A DNA stretch of 64,000 nucleotides from Sphagnum compactum. Its lineage: Eukaryota > Bryophyta > Sphagnopsida > Sphagnales. A program made the translations under genes and the position numbers. Each line of letters begins with the position of its first letter. The first letter of the stretch is position 1. The stretch lies in contig OZ234499.1 of the NCBI GenBank assembly GCA_965153455.1, positions 17,232,271 through 17,296,270 of the forward strand. The letters run 5' to 3'. Positions 1-11,000 of this stretch are shown piece after piece. The notes beneath the pieces are model-generated. The model saw nothing but the letters and a program-made list of their open reading frames with translations, was not told the origin of the DNA and did not search any database.

Positions 1-780
1 TACCTCACAAAGTTTGCAGAAGTACATGCCTTGAAGTCCTTAGTGAAACAGGAAATAACACAATTTCTATATGAACAAGTTTTTACTCGATTTGGGACAC
101 CATTCGAAATTGTTTCTAATAAGGGTCCCTAGTTTTTGAATGAGGTTGTGGAAAATTTGTTAGCACACCTTGTGGTGAAACATAAGTTTGGCATTATGTA
201 TAAATTTAGCACCAATAGCCTAGTAAAAAGGACCAATATGACATTGTGTTCCATGCTAGCAAAAGAGGCTAAGGTTTATGTGAACATTTATGATTGGGAT
301 CTCAAAATCCACCAATTTATGTGGGTTTACAACACCACATACAAAACTGTCACAAGACATTCACCTTTTCGTTTAACCTACAGGATGAAGGCGCTTTTAC
401 CCATTGAGTTGGAAATAATGATTTTACGCACTGCCACAACAATGAAACTTCCTTTGGATCAATCTCAATGCCATCGATTATTGCAACTTCATGAGTTGGA
501 TGAACTACAATTGAAAGCCTACCAATCTATTGAAGTCGTGTAAGCTCCCAAAAAAAAAAATGGAAAAAAGGGAGTTCAAAGAAGGTGACCTTGTCATGAT
601 GTTTGACGTTCGGCATCAATACAGGGCTTACAAAAAATTGTTGTTGAAGTGGTTTGGACCCTTTGTCATCAAGAAGGTGTTTGTATATAATGGATCTTAT
701 GAACTTGAAAATGTTGATGGCTCACCATATCCAGATCGCATTAATCATGACAAGTTGAAAAAAGTTTTGGATATGTGATT
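1..780 (+). pseudogene. Ty3/gypsy retrotransposon pol remnant (integrase to C-terminal domain)
   Basis: Reading from base 1, the frame gives the end of a retroviral-type integrase core and its C-terminal, chromodomain-like tail. The stretch around FGTPFEIVSN corresponds to the segment leading to the second catalytic Asp, but Asn stands there. The following TSPF-type motif region (RHSPFRLTYRMK) and the tail (KWFGPFVIKKV, YELENVDG) are typical of plant gypsy pol. An in-frame TAG lies at 130-132, and a frameshift near 540 joins the 136-543 frame to the 530-778 frame. In the stretch that normally carries the catalytic Glu, Lys is found (SLVKRTN). Two catalytic acids are therefore lost, besides the stop and the shift, so the copy is dead. 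The 5' part of the element lies outside the window. Family assignment is from motif order; the exact lineage is not resolved. Confidence 0.85.
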
Positions 781-811
781 CTGAGGACAAAATCATTAAT
801 GAGTTTAAGAG

Positions 812-1292
812 TGATGTAACTTGATGTAATTAGACTAACCCATGTAATTATTTAACGGTTATGTTTGGTGATTTAATTATTAGTTAGATTTCATAATTTA
901 ATAATGATTTGGTCATAGTTTTGATTAATGTGTTTCATTTTCACATGATAACTCATGTGAAAAGAATTTGGCACATTAATGTACATTGACCCACACATGA
1001 TAATTTAAGTGAAAAAAAATTGTCATTTTATTATGCGTGTGAAATCACATGGGGAGCCATGGGGAGACATGTGATGTGTAAATTTTTTAAAAATTCTTGT
1101 TTAGTTTCCTTTTGGTTAGTTATAAATGGGTTTTTATGACCTTTGAAAACATCTTCACTTGATAGAAACAAGTTATTGTATGAGTGAAAAAAATTCATGG
1201 AATAAAATTGTGAAAGGAATTGAAATTTTAATTTTGAAAGGTTTCAATATAATTTATGAAAAGTCCATGATAAAAGAATGATGTGTGACACA
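812..1292 (+). repeat. Probable 3' LTR of the gypsy element
   Basis: About 30 bases after the pol stop, a weak purine stretch (gagtttaagag) is followed by TGATGTAAC, a common plant gypsy LTR start. The segment contains a TATAAAT box at 1121 and an AATAAA signal at 1201, the order expected for U3-R. The right boundary is a guess at the CA ending near 1292. No 5' LTR is present to confirm it. Confidence 0.5.
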
Positions 1293-2076
1293 CTAGTTAT
1301 ACATAGATAATAAAAAGGTGAAAAAATATTTATGCAAACAAAAACATAGATTTCCATAACTATGTAATAACCATACATAATTTTAAGCTTGATTTACAAG
1401 CCCACCTTGAGACAACAATAATCATTAGACAAACTTGAAAAGGACTCTTACTACGTCCACCAATGTGGCCATCATTTGTCTCTAAGCTATTTTAGCAATA
1501 CTTCTGGAGTGGGCTGAACTGTTTTGAATTGAGCTACTAGGCAAATGGATACTGATCAAGTCAAAGCACCATCTCTCTCAGATCATGAACTACTCCAATT
1601 GTTGTTCAAAATAGGGGTAGGGGGCTGTCAAGTTCTTTAGTTTCTGGACCTCCTTTCTACTTTAAAGTAAGAGTCTGGGTAAATGAAATAGTGGTTGGAT
1701 CGTAATAGTAAATGCAGCATGATATGCGCTTGGTGTTCCATCATTGTATTTTACAATATTGCTCTTCCATTCTTTGCCACAGCCAAAATTCATGTATTTG
1801 CAGTGTCCTGCATTATTAGCCACCATATTGAAATCACAATTGAGTACCATACCTATTGTATATCTAGCTCATGAAAACAAGCAGCCAATCACATAATGGG
1901 TCTGCCCCTTATGGCAAGTTTATTAAACCAGCAACAGTTGAAATGTGGGAATCTTGAGATGACCTTCCAAAGAAATGAACTCATCTAGTTAACAGTAACA
2001 CCTGGTGAACACTCCTCAAAATGTGGGACCAAATGGAACTCTGCATTGTTCTGTAGTCTCCTCCTTACTGGGAAAA
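1293..2076. other. Intergenic, nothing recognised
   Basis: AT-rich DNA. Short open frames on both strands show no family motif. No repeat structure was seen. Confidence 0.5.
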
Positions 2077-2892
2077 CAATCCTATATATTAATTCACTTG
2101 TCTGTCTGTGATAAGGCTTGGCAAGGGGGTTTGGCAGAACCGGCCGGCCTCTAAATATACCCAGATGGGGAAAACATAGTTTATTTCGACCAATCGACGT
2201 AGCTGACAGAAACGAGGTCCCGAAACAAGGTTCCGAAATGAGCCGCAACTGGCCTGAAATGTTCCAGCGCCAGGTGCGAGTCGTGGTGGCGAAAAGACAC
2301 CTGGCTTGAAATATCTTTTTTTTTATGAGAAACTCTTTTTTTTCCCCTCTTGGAAATGTGGCGATTTTTTTTTTTTTGAAAATTTTCCAAAATGCTCGCT
2401 TCACCATGTATGTTTTCATGGGGGACTTTTCAACGGATTTTCGTCACAAAAAATACATAAAATAAACATAAAAATAGCTGCTTTGTGCCTTTGTGTGTGT
2501 CTCTCTTGGTTTAAAGAAACTGGGGGACTTCATAGTGTCCAAAGGTCACGAGTACCCACTAGCTGACAGAAATGAGGTCCCGAAATGAGTCGCAATTGGC
2601 CTGAAATGTTCCAGCGCCAGGTGTGGTCGTGGTGGCGGAGAGACACACGCTCGTTGGATCCTCCGTCTCCCCGCACAGACATCAAAACAGAATTAATATA
2701 TAGGATTGGAGCAATCTGGCATACCTTCACCACCAGGGGCATGATATGCAATAATCCACCAAATGAGGGCAATGGAGGAGTGATGGTAGACATGAAGAAA
2801 CGTGATCTGCCGCGTGTTTCGCTCTAGCACCATGAATATGTGCAAACCCTCAAGCAACCTCAAAGTGGCCAAAGGTCACGGGTACCCACTAG
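2077..2892. repeat. Compound repeat: 19-bp inverted repeat with internal direct repeats
   Basis: A perfect 19-bp inverted repeat (CAATCCTATATATTAATTC at 2077-2095, its complement at 2690-2708) brackets the segment. Inside it, 2201-2300 and 2561-2646 are direct copies (both start AGCTGACAGAAAYGAGGTCC and share CCAGCGCCAGGTG), differing by a short indel and point changes. A further direct repeat, CAAAGGTCACGRGTACCCAC, occurs at about 2539 and 2869. The higher GC of the copies stands out from their surroundings. Small open frames here are by-products. It is probably a rearranged non-autonomous element; the superfamily is not identified. Confidence 0.6.
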
Positions 2893-2914
2893 TAATATAT
2901 ATCTAAAGAAAATT

Positions 2915-3480
2915 TGAGCTTGTCAACAATTTCTAGGATTTCACACAAGAGAGGGGTTGAACAAGGTTGAACAAGTAACACCTGTGGGTGTGAGGTCTGT
3001 TGTTGGCTCGATCAATTCCTGCATGGCTCGCCTTAGACCCTCGTGGCGATGCACCGGGCAAGACCACCTGCATATCGCAATCCTTTGTTGCATGGCCCAT
3101 ATTCTGACAACAATTGGTGTGGATGCTTACTCCATCAACAAACCCACCCACTTGCAATTCGCTGCATCATTGGTCACCATGTGTGAACTACAACTGAATG
3201 TTGTATTGTATGTCTAGTTGCTGGAGAATAATAGTTCGAAATCTGGAACTTGTCAACAACTACTGTAGGGTTTTATAGGATTTCACAAGAGATGGGTGAA
3301 CCTGCGGTCGATTATACTGGATGCGTCATTGGAAGGATGAGCGCTTGCACGGCTCGTATTCAACCCTGCCGACGCACCCAAGACCTTCGGCGATGGCTGC
3401 AACTTCTTCTTACGATTCTTTTTAGCAGGTCCTGTATTCCAGCTATAATCCAACTCCTACAAATGAGACCAATTATTTAA
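2915..3480. repeat. Two diverged tandem copies of a ~330-bp segment
   Basis: Both halves contain CTTGTCAACAA, then AGGATTTCACA, then an AGAGA(G)GGGT block, then GGCTCG before a CGATG-containing stretch. They start near 2918 and 3248. The copies are quite diverged. No convincing coding frame is shared between them. Confidence 0.4.
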
Positions 3481-3840
3481 ATAGGTCTAAACAATACAAG
3501 AACTCTCACTCCCGAAAAAATTGCAAATAGATATATTGGCTTATTAGACTAATTTATTAGAAATAAACATCAATGTCCTCTGAGGATCAGATAAGACACC
3601 TTTTGAAAAACTCTTTTTATATTCTTTACTACCTACTATATCAAAATCCTTCTATATTTTTGGCTACCTGCTGGAACCTATCAATTAAATCTAACGATTT
3701 GGAATTGTTTTTCTTTGAAATCTGGCGAATTTGGGTCATTTTTGCCATGAAAATTCCTTTGTATAGGTCAAAATCTTTTTTTTCAGGTCAAAATGTGGCG
3801 AAAATTTGCCAGTAAAAGAATCACTAGTGCCACCCTATCA

Positions 3841-3869
3841 GGGTAACTTCAACCTATCAGAAGTTACCC
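3841..3869. repeat. Perfect 10-bp stem-loop
   Basis: GGGTAACTTC and GAAGTTACCC are separated by 9 bases. No adjacent gene, so no terminator or regulatory role is claimed. Confidence 0.5.
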
Positions 3870-4288
3870 ACAAGCTTGTGAGGATAACTTCCCATTGGTA
3901 GAATTTACCCACCAACCTGTTCATTTTTAGTTTTCTTAAAAGTGTACTTTACCACAGAAAAAAATCTGCTCTAGTTTAGGTAGGGTTTAGGGTTTGGATA
4001 TAGGGCTTTGCGGATTTGAGGTACCATAATTTTATGAGACCTCAAATTTGGAAGGCCCTCTATCCAAAACTCTCTCCTTTACACGAAGTTAAAGCCTCCG
4101 TATTGATTCCAGACCTTTCCTTTCAATTTTACGCAGCTTTCGTAGTCATTCAATCTGAAACACTTTGCCACTGAAAGTTGAAGACAAGAATTAAATCTCA
4201 TTCCTCCACACCTCATCACCATTTACGATTGTTGGAAGGGAAGTTCAGGTGATTTGCCACCACCATTGCCACTCACTCACCAGAAGGC

Positions 4289-4872
4289 CTTGGCTGAACC
4301 AGCACCCACACTGGTACCATGGTAAAAACCAGTGTTGGATGGGTACCTGGTTAGAAGGAATAGAACCATAGGTTCCAGTTTCAGTTAGTAAAAACCAAAC
4401 TGGGACCAGAACCAAGGCTCAGGTTTTTCAAAGAACCAGAACTCGTATCCTGGTTTTTTAAGAACACGATCTTTTTGGATTTTCCACCTCAAAAAACAAA
4501 GTAAAACGTACTAGAACTGGGGGGCTAATCAGAGGTTTACCAACAGCGAACCACCAATTTTGGTCCCGGTTATCCTGAACTGGATCAAAACCAGGATTTT
4601 TATTTTTTTTAATTGAATCCCAAAAAACCACTCGAACTTATCTTTTAGAATCAAGAGGTTCTTCGTAAAGTGAATAACTGCCCAACACTGGAAAAAACTA
4701 AAAACCCCAAAATTCATCTAAATTGCTTCTACATTTCATATAAATATCCCACAACTACACAAAATCAGGTTCTCTGAGTCTAAATCTAACATTTCTTGGG
4801 TTTAATTTTGGCCACTTAGAGGGCCTCACTCAAGAAGGTGAAGGTACCAGCGTGGGTACTGGTTCACCCTAG
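4289..4872. mobile_element. 584-bp TIR element (GAACCAGC family MITE)
   Basis: The 30-bp ends (4289-4318 and 4843-4872) match as inverted repeats at 26 of 30 positions around the core GAACCAGYACCCAC. Related ends occur near 11830, 50385, 59290 and 59800, so this is a dispersed family. The interior has no transposase frame. The start (CTWGG) is hAT-like, but no convincing 8-bp target duplication remains, which suits an old insertion. Confidence 0.6.
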
Positions 4873-6681
4873 CCCGAGTAGAAGTAACACTACCTAGTAG
4901 TTCTTTCCCCATTCTTGCCACATCCATTTAGGATTATGATGACACAAGCACAGTAAATAAGCCATCAACAAGAAGAAAAAGGAACTACAATTGCAAATAA
5001 TGTACTCCAATCATAATTCTAAGTCGTAAATATATCTATAACCACATTATGCAATATGTTCTCTTCAAAATCAATACCCACACAACATTAGTTTTGACCT
5101 GGTTGTCAAGAAGTTATGAATTAACTACCAACCAGTTCTTGATTTTTATATGACCAATTGAACTGATAATTACTTGAAATTGAATTTCCAAACTAACCTA
5201 CATAGATGACCTAATTTTTACCTAAGCATGAAATATTTATAACATTTAGTATAATCATGACAGTGTTGCAAGTTAATTGACAATAATCAGGTCATAACTG
5301 CCCCCAACTGCCTTAACAAATGTTTGCAGTTCAGTGTAGTGGGTAAAGAAAGAGTGGTCCATTGCTAAGAAATCCACCATTATGCATGTACGACATGAAA
5401 TTCATATAACAGGCTTCTGAGGCCTTCAAGGCTAAGTCCAACAATGATCAAACCCAAACCCGGGCATAACTTTAGTGGAAGGTGATTGTTAACACATGAC
5501 ACTACAGAATGACCAAACATATTGCCCATGAGGTTCAAGTGAAAATCTTCCCCTAAAGTCATGATGATAAGCCAAAGCATCTTGCGAAATGCAGAATGGC
5601 ATTGCCTACCACAATTTACAAGAGTGGAGTGCTTGAACCACGTCATCGATTGAAGTCAATCACACAAATGTACCATACCAATGAAGGCACAATAGAAGGA
5701 ATTGTGCTCTAGTTTCAATCAACAAATTTTCGTATGTCAGCCCTGAACAAGAAAAGAAACAATCACGTACCAAAAAAATAACATGATACTTGTTTGAGTA
5801 TTAACTTTATGCATGAGCCAAAATGTGAAAGTTGTTCCTGAACAAGTGGTGGATGGTGGCTTTCTGTATAGGATGTGTATTACACTTCTCATCCCATCAC
5901 TAATTTGTGAAGGTGAAAACCACATTATCATTATCCCACTCCTCATCTTTGTACTTGCCAACAATCCAACACTTCACATTCCAAATTATCATCAGCATCA
6001 GGATTCAGGACCTAGGTTTCCCAGCAAATAAAACATTTAATCCTTTGACAGTTTCATTGCACTTAGCCATATGGAGAAGTTCCATGTTGGCTTTGGCTGG
6101 ATTTTGTTCCCTTTTTGCTTCCATATGCCTATGTCAAATGGCCACTTTACAAAGAGGGTGACACACAATTTACAGCAATGCTTAGTCTTGTTCAATCCAT
6201 TGACCTACAATACTCTTTGGAGCTGGCACTTGAATCCCGTTCCACATTCTTATACAGGAAATTGTGAACATGCCACATATCTGCAATCTCTTCTCCATAA
6301 ACTGTCAGGACATTAAAAGAAACAGTTGCAATAAAGATCCCAATGGGTAGTATTGCCATTAGGGTAGCTTGACTAATGACCCGTCCAATGCCCAAAGTAT
6401 AGCAGGAATGTGTTTCAAACCACTACATGAATCACTTCGCAAAACGGAGAAGAACGCAAGCATTCCTTGACAAGGAAAAAACACAAATTTAGGGTCATAG
6501 AACAAACCAGAGCAATTCAAGCCAAGGCACCTAGACCAACTTCTCTAATTGACAAGCCAAGAGTTCCAAATCCAATTCGATGTTGCAGGAACCACCCTCA
6601 ACTAATTGAGCATGGGTACCTATTGTTGCTTCTAATAACTAGTTGGGGGTTGCACTCAAAGTTTTTAAACTTTTTTTGGAA
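4873..6681. other. Intergenic, nothing recognised
   Basis: Mixed-composition DNA with only short open frames on both strands (longest under 90 codons) and no family motif, RNA gene or tandem repeat that I can support. Confidence 0.5.
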
Positions 6682-6960
6682 AGAGCCACCTTGATTAGGC
6701 CATCATCAATTTTTTGAAACAATGGGCACTCCCCAAATCAGAGGCATATGGGAACCTTCCCTTTGGACAACCCTACTTCAACTTTGGCCAAAGCATAAGT
6801 TGTAAAAGTATGGTGCTACTGGGAACACAATTTGCAACTTATGGAACTCTTTGGGAACTTGATGAGAACCCCTTGGGAACTTGATGATAACACAATGGGA
6901 ATAGAAAAATTAACAAAAGATCCATACCCACCATCCAAACTCCAAAGAAAACAAAGTGCA
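6682..6960 (+). repeat. Hairpin-ended repeat family, copy A
   Basis: The left part (GAGCCACCTTGATTAGGCC) resembles the termini of copies at 7511 and 24190. It shares GGGCACTCCCCAA with the 24.2 kb copy and carries the family's short internal array of WTGGGAAC units at about 6829-6902. The right end is decayed. Confidence 0.5.
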
Positions 6961-7024
6961 CAAGCCACATGCCCAAACCATATTGTAAATAGCTATTAGG
7001 TACACATTATATGTTAGTATATTT

Positions 7025-7435
7025 GTGACTCATCTATCTACGAAGGAAGGTTGTTTGTTCTGTTTGTAATATTGAGATGTCCCAAACAATAGCACCTCTT
7101 GCTGCACTCTGGTATCTGTGGATAGCCCTTGATGAGTGCAGGTGCACCAAGTTGGTTTCATAATGTTTTGCCTTACAGTGGAGAAGTTATTGAATATTGC
7201 AAAAGTTTGTTTATTGAAAATTCACTTAAATTAAACCTAAAAATTATAAGAGAATTTGGGCACACTCTTGGTATTGTTAGAAAGTCCTCATTGAGTAGGA
7301 TTTAATGAAGGCGATTTGGAGAGCTTTAGACCTGAGGTGTGGGAGATACTTAATTTTGAGTAATGTTTTATTGAAAATACAATTAAATTACAAATTTTAG
7401 TTTTGGAAGGAAAAATTAGTTGGGTAACCAATTAG
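7025..7435 (+). repeat. Dispersed ~400-bp repeat, copy 1
   Basis: Similar along its length and in the same orientation to 28500-28920. Shared blocks include CTATCTACGAAGGAAGG, CTTGGTTTCAT, GTGTGGGAGATACTTA and TTTTGGAAGGAAAAAT. No intact coding frame is common to both, so it is probably part of a larger decayed element. Confidence 0.55.
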
Positions 7436-7510
7436 CACTTGTGCTGAAGCACAAGCTACACTAGTATTAATTAGTTGTGGAGACTCCCCAAGTTAAATTT
7501 TTCTTTCTTT

Positions 7511-7741
7511 TGTGATGGGCAACTTTGATTGGTCCATCACAAAAAGATTAATCAAGCTTTGGACAATCCCAAAATAAATATGTTGTAACCTTCTCCTTTG
7601 GGCTGGTTACATAGGTTATAAGATTAGGCTTTAAGGGTTAAGGATATGAGATAAAGTGAGGAGTTAGTGGGAACACAATGGAAATTTCATAGGAACACAT
7701 TGCGATCCGAAAAAATCCAACACTTCCATCCTTGCCCCATC
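7511..7741 (+). repeat. Hairpin-ended repeat family, copy B
   Basis: Begins with a terminus that is itself a near-palindrome: GTGATGG, 15 bases, CCATCAC. It has GGGAACACA-type units at 7668-7710 and a decayed right end near TTGCCCCATCAG. Confidence 0.5.
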
Positions 7742-7789
7742 AGAAAAAAAATCAGGGCCCCCTGCATGAGGTGAGGGTGCATGCTGCCT

Positions 7790-8000
7790 AACCTCATTGG
7801 CTGCAAGAAAAAATTCTTATGTTCTTTGCCATTTTTGGCCTAGGCTAATGGAAGGTGCTATTGGGAACGTCTTTGAGAACACTCTGATAACTTGATTAGA
7901 ACAGATTGGGAACAACCAGAGAACAAAAATCCCACCCCCCCAAAACCCAAAAAACTGAAAAAAAACTATGCCCTCTTCAGCTTTCTCATTGGCTACATGA
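7790..8000 (+). repeat. WGGGAAC-array repeat, copy C
   Basis: CATTGGCTGCAAGAA at the left, TTTTGGCCTAGGCTAATGG, then GGGAAC units at 7862-7915. The same block order is found on the minus strand at 62930-63150. CATTGGCT recurs near the right edge (7988). Confidence 0.5.
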
Positions 8001-8382
8001 AATTTCAACCTAGACTTATAAACTGAGAGTACTTATTGAACTGTTAGTTCACTCAAGATAAGTAAGAAAACAAATTTACACCACCAAATCCAGCAATGCC
8101 ATTGGCTTTTTAAAAAATAATCAAACCTACACCTAACCCTATTATGCTGAACATTGAAAATAATGACCCCTTTCTACAATTTCCATTGGTCCCTCTAAAA
8201 TTCTCACAAACTTATCAAACCATATTACACAATTAACTGTTATTTCACTCAAGATAAGAACTGTTATTGTGTCCAATTCTGCCACCTCGTTCAGATGAAT
8301 TACATTCCAACACAGAAAACTCTTTGGCAGAAGAATTATTTTCTGAATCTGCTCACCCATTCAGATGTCGGTTTATAAAGGC

Positions 8383-8391
8383 ACACGTGGC
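8383..8391 (+). promoter_or_regulatory. ABA-response element (ABRE / G-box)
   Basis: ACACGTGGC is an exact match to the consensus bound by bZIP factors of the ABF/AREB class. It lies about 650 bp upstream of the LEA start codon, inside a locally GC-richer stretch (about 8340-8830). LEA genes are commonly ABA-induced through such sites; the link here is inferred from position. Confidence 0.55.
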
Positions 8392-8515
8392 AGTGTCTCA
8401 ACGCTCCATGCGGCAGAATCGGCTCATAATGTTCTGGAACGAGCTCAGAATGCGCACTACGCCAAGTGCAGCACAACATGTTTTGCTTGCTTACCTCTGC
8501 CTCCCCGACTCTGTG

Positions 8516-8540
8516 CTCTCTCTCTCTCTCTCTCTCTCTG
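8516..8540. repeat. (CT)n microsatellite upstream of LEA gene
   Basis: About 12 CT units. Pyrimidine tracts of this kind are frequent in plant core promoters and 5' leaders. A TATA-like CATAAAT lies downstream at about 8812. Confidence 0.7.
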
Positions 8541-9033
8541 CCTACCGCGCGCGCTTTGCCGAGACTTATCGACTCTGGAGCCGCGCGCGCCATTCCCGCG
8601 GCATGATGGACATGGCTTACATTTGCAGCAATCAAAGCAGCTGCATGTTACTATGCGGTGGCTGTTCCGAGTCCATGACAAGTAAACTGCGCCCCAGCTT
8701 TCCAAGTGTCGTCGTCCAACGAGTTCTCAACGGGAAGAGAAAGACAAGTGTCGCTCGCCCATACCTTGCGTCCTTGGACACTTCGCGCCAGTCCCTTGGC
8801 AGCAATGCTCCATAAATCTAGATGAATCTCGTCCGATCCAGCACTATTCACTGACTGTTGTGTTCACAGTTGTAAGCTTCATCACACGTTGTTTCAGTTT
8901 ACAGTTCTTGAAAGGGTTTTTTTGTTTGTTTTTCTTATATTTTTGCAGCTCGAGAATCTTAGACGGCCTCGAGTTCTGAGTCTGTTTTCAAAGTAGCGAC
9001 GATTTGTGCCAGCGATTTTGGACAGGTGACAAG

Positions 9034-9928
9034 ATGCAGACTGTTAAAAATGCTGCCGCCACGGCCAAGGAGAAGATTGGCAATGTGAATGCCAAGGTTG
9101 AGGAGAAGTTCGATAAGGCCAAAGCATCAACAACTGAAAAGGTACTAGTTCTGCTGCAATATTCCATGTTTACAAATCCGATCAGGAAACTGATGAGAGA
9201 GATTACTAGCCCGGCCACAGTAGTGCAGAGTAAATAATCTTTGTGGGTTCTGAGTTGTGAATTGAGAAACAAATTCGGAGATTTTGGTTTTGTTTCTAGT
9301 GTCTCAAGATTGACCGACATGAGGATTTTTGAAGTTTTGTTTCATCAGACATGAGCTGCTGTTTTCTGAATAGAATACCTTGCGTGTGAATTTATATGTG
9401 AAACAGACGGACAAGGTAATGGCGCATGACAAGGCAGGCAAGGAAGAAGCGGAGCAAAGAAAGGACGTCAGGCAGTCGCAGGCGGAGCAGGCCAAGGACC
9501 AGAAGAAGTTGGACAATCTGAATGAAAAGCAAGCCAACAAGCAAGATATCAACGTCCGTCATGAAGTTGGCAAAAATGCTGCAGCCCAGGCCTACAATGA
9601 AGGTTACGAAAACCCGGAAAACAAAACTGCAGGTGAGTTTTTATCATATCCACTGTCGAAAATAGTTTTCTGATCATAATATGCAAACCATGTCGTATGT
9701 TCCTTCCTTTAATTGTTCTTCAGTGTGGTGTTTTGTAAGTAAAAATGTTTCTTGTCGTGGTGATGGTTTTGGCCGAAGAAGTATTGTGTTTTGGGTGATG
9801 TTTTTGGTATATCTCTTTGTGATGCAATAAAGAGAAATAAGGATGAATTTCTTTGCAATTTGGCAGTCACTGGAGCACAAGCGGGTTCCACTGTCCCAGC
9901 AGCAACAAATGGTGCACCGACTGTCTAA
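9034..9928 (+). CDS. Group 4 late embryogenesis abundant protein (LEA_1 family), 3 exons
   Basis: Three exons join cleanly with GT-AG introns: 9034-9141, 9407-9632 and 9867-9928, giving 131 aa. The start was chosen because MQTVKNAAATAKEKIG is the typical group-4 N-terminus; an upstream in-frame ATG at 9004 would add ten atypical residues. Residues 1-40 form the conserved amphipathic helix (KAKVEEK-like repeats). Residues 37-90 are Lys/Glu/Gln/Ala-rich and the tail is Gly/Thr/Ala-rich. There is no Cys or Trp, as usual for hydrophilins. The family protects membranes and enzymes during drying by folding on dehydration, in the cytosol or nucleus. Intron 1 is phase 0 and intron 2 is phase 1. A short 5'-leader intron (about 8872-8948, GTAAGC to TTTGCAG) is possible but unproven. 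The upstream ABRE fits ABA/desiccation control. Confidence 0.88.
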
Positions 9929-10610
9929 TTCAGCTGGAGCAGCTTCTACACAACCATTAGAAGCGCAGTTTGTATAGCATTGGTGAAAAGAAGTGGCTGG
10001 TGGTTTTTCAGAATTGGAATCAAGAGATGATTGAAGCATGAATGGTTTTTTAATCTCTTTTCTATTCCAAGCCTGCCTCCAACAGAAGGTCAGTGGGAGG
10101 GTTAGCTTTAGCTTATATGCGTTGCTACCTGCTTTTAAATTTTGTACATGTATGGACGGCATTGGATAATTGGAAATGTTTGATTATCCAGGCTTGAACT
10201 TCTTGGATTGTGCGTTGTATGTTTTACAAGCATCACACAAGCAGCTTCTATTTGAGTTTATTACTCTTGTTTCAGTTGCAGTGGAAATTTTGAGGATATG
10301 AAATTTGTTCCATCCTTCCTCTCACTCTCTGCTTCCTAGCAGAGTTTATCTTTCCATGCCAAAAACCGGTTTTAGAGTTTTAAGTTTTTTAACAGAACAT
10401 GTCGAATAAAATTTGAAAATGATTGTTGCAAATCTGAAAAATCACCAGCCACGGATGGCTTGAAAATTCAGAACTTGGAAAATCACTTGCAGTTTCTGTG
10501 GCATCTTGATTATGCAGTGGCAATTTCCTTGGCTATGAAGTATCTTGCCGGAGATGTACACTTACATGTTATAATATAGCACACTTACCCACACATCTGT
10601 ATCAGTTGGC
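9929..10610 (+). other. LEA 3' untranslated region and flank
   Basis: No gene seen. The opposite-strand open frame over 9674-10162 runs across exon 3 and intron 2 and has no family motif. No canonical AATAAA was found close to the stop, so the poly(A) site is not placed. Confidence 0.4.
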
Positions 10611-10611
10611 A

Positions 10612-11000
10612 GGTTTGGTTGTGTTTGAAATTCACATACTTGTTTTACCACTTACCAACCAAAACAGACAGTCGCAAAATCTTCTTGTGGCAGAAGATCA
10701 TTAAATTTGGGCTAATTTGTAGGTTTGGTTGCTTCCAAACTCACATGCTTGCTAAATTTGCATGCTTATTTTACCAAAATTTACTTTTTGAATGTGCAAA
10801 ATCTTCATGAACATATTGCAAGAAACGTAGTATATATTTTTCTGTAGCAGGCTATTTGGTAATAACATAACAGACTTCAGATGATATCAAATCTGTTTGA
10901 AATTAAGCAACTAATACCACAATAAGCATGCTATTTGGTAATAACATACTTAAGATGGCACCAAATCTGTTTTTAAATTAATCAACTGATACCACTGAAA
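10612..11000. repeat. Two local imperfect duplications
   Basis: First pair: 10612-10690 and 10720-10808 share AGGTTTGGTTG, CACATRCTTG, TTTTACCA and GCAAAATCTTC. Second pair: 10852-10925 and 10930-11000 share GCTATTTGGTAATAACATA and CAAATCTGTTT, with a unit of about 78 bp. Non-coding. Confidence 0.55.

Noticed and set aside
3981-3997. Interstitial telomere sequence (TAGGGTTTAGGGTTT)
   Set aside because: Only two units; too short to separate from chance or a telo-box.
8267-8815. 182-codon open frame upstream of the LEA gene
   Set aside because: Overlaps other long frames on both strands in a GC-richer promoter stretch and spans the CT microsatellite; no domain seen.
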